Source: Zingiber officinale
Taxonomy: Eukaryota > Streptophyta > Magnoliopsida > Zingiberales > Zingiberaceae
DNA: 64,000 nt
Assembly: GCF_018446385.1 (NCBI RefSeq)
Contig: NC_056000.1
Span: 76,456,688-76,520,687, forward strand
Direction: 5' to 3'
Numbering within the stretch: the stretch's first letter is position 1; each line of letters begins with the position of its first letter. Of the stretch, positions 61,990-64,000 are shown one piece after another. The position numbers and the translations under genes were made by a program. Below the pieces are notes generated by a model that ran no database searches, was not told the DNA's origin, and saw nothing but the letters and a program-made list of their open reading frames with translations.

Positions 61990-64000
61990 CTACTCTAAAT
62001 AATCATAAAGATCCTTGGGGATATTGTCAAGGAGCGCCACTTGATCTGCAGCCGGGATGACTAGGGACTCGGGAAGTTGCCCCTTGGACTTCAAGTAGGT
62101 AGTGGTGGCGGCCATGGCAAGGTCGAAGGCAGTATACATCCGCTCGCAAACTTTTTCCGAAAATTCGGGCGAGCGGATGTAATTCTGTCTCAGAGCAGCG
62201 ACCCGGCTCGGCTCGGCCCCTTGGTATTCTTTAAAGGCCAGTTGAGAAGCGGCGAGGGACTCCTGCAGAGTTTTCAGCTCGTCCTTATGCTTGGTTGCGT
62301 CGGCCGCGCGGCCCTCCTTCTCTTGGTCGAGCTGCTCCATCAACTCTTTGACTTTCTGCTCCAATCCCCGAGCCTCAATATTCTTTTTCTCCAGATCAGA
62401 GATGGCCGTGTTTTTGTGAGTGGTGGCCAGGGTTATTTTTGTGTCGAGCGATTTGACTTGTCGCTCGGACTCGGCCAAGGCGTGGGCCTGATCGGCCGTT
62501 TTCTTCTGCTCGGCCGCCAACAAATCTTGAGCTTTTTTCAGCTCCTTTTGCAGCTCGGCATACGAAGGGCCTTGAGAGCCAGACGGACCGCCTGCTGCCT
62601 TCAGTTGCTTCAATTCCTCGTCTACCATCGCCAGGCGGTTGGGGACGGCTATCTCCTCCACCCATCCCTGGCAAAAGAAAATTAGAAGTTGTTAGTGGCC
62701 GAGTGGAGATAATGCATACCAAACTTCGAAGAAAACAAACTTACCCCCGTGGCCTCCTGCATGTGGCTATTGGCCAAATTTCGGAGGGGGATCAGCGCGA
62801 CGCGCGCCCGAGCGTCGGCCCACATTTCAGCTAGGGGCCCCTTCAAGGTGATGGTGTGCTCGGGCGCGGTTGGGCGGTCGGCCTCTGGCAGCAGCTCTTC
62901 AGTCGGGAGATGAAGAGTGACCCGTACAGTGCGGCCATGACCGGGGGTCGTCCGACCGGCGGTCGGAAGAGGATCAGAGGACGGCGCCGAAAACTGAGAT
63001 TGGATGGTTGAACGATGGACTGGTTGAGCGGCCGGAAGGGTGCTGACCGGAATAGGCTCAATAGGGGTTGCCGGCTCGTCCCATTCAGAGGGCGTCCGGT
63101 CGGACGAAATAGCTTCGACCTCTGGAGCCTTGCCGCGAGAACGTGCAGTGGCTCGGGCGGACGGTTGAACCGCAGACGTGGCTGATCGGATGGGAGTTTC
63201 CACTCGGCGCCTTTTTTGTAGAGGCCGCTCTTCTTCCGGAGCTGAGCCTTCATCCCGAGCGGAAGGCCCTTGACTAATAGTTGCTCCAGCCGCTGGCTTT
63301 GGGAGAGAAGCCTGAGCGGCCGACTCCCCAGCATGTGTCCTGCTCTCTTCTTTGTTTGAGCCGACCGACTGGATGCCGAGTGTTTCCATCTCCTTTGCTG
63401 CCGCGGCTTCGAGAGCTGCCGCCTTTTTCTTCAAAATGCCGGCCATTACCGACTCCATGACGATGTCCGCTGCAAAGGAAAGAAGAGAAATCAGTTAGCA
63501 ATCAAAGCATATGCCCAAGTAAAATTCTTACCGAAGCTGCTCGGAAGAGGAGTCCGTATTGGACTCAGGACGAAGATGTACATCACTCCTTCGTGAAGAA
63601 GCTTATTGATGTCAAGCCGCAGACCGGCTAGTATATTTGCAGCATGGAGGTAGTCCGGTCGGGTCTTGAACTTCTTCAGCTCAGGAGTGGGGGGTAGGTC
63701 GACCTGCCACTTGGTCCGAAAATTGGCCTGATCGGGCATACGAATATAGAAAAAATACTCCTTCCAATGTTTATTGGAAGAAGGCAGTTTATTAAAGAAG
63801 ACTAAGCCGGGCCTAGCTTGGAACATGAAGGTGCTTGGCTCGGACTGCTTGGGGTAATAGAAATAATAAAAGACCTCCGATCGGAGGGGGATGTTGTGGA
63901 TTTTGAACAAAACAACAACACCACAGAGAAGGCGAAAGGTGTTGGGTACTAGACTGACGAGCGGAACACCAAAAAAGTTACAAACATCTATAATGAAGGG
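61990..64000 (-). CDS. Antisense reading frames of the Tat element (gypsy-type 'Transposase_28'-like)
   Basis: Three long minus-strand frames follow each other: 63491 to the window end (open at the edge), 62682-63458 and 61990-62661. Between them lie short gaps with donor-like GGTAAG and acceptor-like TTTGCAG/TTGCCAG sequences, so a spliced antisense gene is likely. The first resembles, from memory, the 'putative gypsy type transposon' family (FMFQARPGLVFF and HWKEYFFYIR motifs). The second is Ser/Pro/Arg-rich and of low complexity. The third is a long coiled-coil-like region rich in Lys, Glu, Leu and Ala. Antisense genes between integrase and 3' LTR are known in Tat elements such as Grande and Retand; their role is unsettled. 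Treated as part of the fossil element. Confidence 0.7.

Larger units (their letters stand above)
44586..64000 (+). mobile_element. Large Tat/Retand-like Ty3/Gypsy element, split by a Copia insertion, continuing past the window
   Basis: Left LTR 44586-45460 (TGATCC...GGATCA) is followed by a primer-binding-like TGGCGCCGTCTGTGGG at 45464. In plus orientation come gag (about 45.5-46.5 kb), an aspartic protease with DTGSS (about 46.9-47.3 kb), and reverse transcriptase (starts about 47.7 kb, resumes after the nested insertion at 57.79 kb, with YVDDIL near 57.96 kb). RNase H follows (about 58.75-59.2 kb, FVDGSS), then integrase (H2C2 zinc-binding region about 59.43-59.56 kb; catalytic core from about 59.62 kb). 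Next come a 65-bp tandem array and antisense reading frames, both typical of the Tat lineage. Apart from the nested element it has only a few breaks, far fewer than the relative at 14.7 kb. The right LTR is outside the window, so its age and target duplication are unknown. Confidence 0.9.

Overview
This is plant nuclear DNA, most likely from a monocot. The genes have introns with plant-type splice sites. The GA2ox and BAHD genes are very GC-rich beside AT-rich neighbours, as in monocots. Much of the window is LTR retrotransposon. A Zingiberales source is only a guess. I see no bacterial, organellar or CRISPR-type content. I recognise five host genes, all with complete reading frames: (1) a G2-like/GARP MYB transcription factor, 8857-10981 (+), six exons, 513 aa; (2) a CID8-13-type poly(A)-binding-protein-interacting protein with a PAM2 motif and two RRMs, 26719-14296 (-), ten exons, 323 aa; (3) a gibberellin 2-oxidase, 34998-36147 (+), three exons, 320 aa; (4) a DUF1338 2-oxoadipate dioxygenase/decarboxylase (HGLS/FLO7 type) with a plastid-like leader, 38079-41832 (+), seven exons, 381 aa; (5) an intronless BAHD acyltransferase, 42624-44042 (+), 472 aa. 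They do not form an operon-like unit. Their roles are transcription repression, mRNA-linked RNA binding, gibberellin inactivation, lysine breakdown and specialised acylation. Layout: 1-3.4 kb is a pile of old elements (right end of a Copia-type element with a 1.8-kb LTR, a second LTR fragment, CACTA-like and MITE-like debris). 3.4-8.6 kb is AT-rich intergenic DNA leading to the MYB gene. 11.9-13.05 kb is a non-autonomous PIF/Harbinger-like element. 14.3-27 kb is the CID gene, whose eighth intron is 8.3 kb long because it holds a 7-kb Tat-type Ty3/Gypsy fossil, itself carrying a solo LTR. 29.4-30.3 kb is another solo LTR. 32.8-34.2 kb holds a tRNA-derived SINE, a TIR element and a tandem array. 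35-44 kb is a gene-rich island (GA2ox, HGLS, BAHD) with a second PIF/Harbinger-like copy between the first two. From 44.6 kb to the window end lies one large Tat/Retand-like Ty3/Gypsy element. It is split by a young 9.8-kb Angela/BARE-like Ty1/Copia element (47988-57784, target duplication TCATC). After its integrase it carries a 65-bp tandem array and an antisense gene-like region, both features known from the Tat lineage. I did not find a new biological system. The points most worth a second look are the nested insertions inside the CID intron, the GC-AG last intron of that gene, the palindrome-bearing 65-bp array, the antisense Tat reading frames, and the palindromes built around LTR TATA boxes, where two related LTRs show a compensating base pair change.
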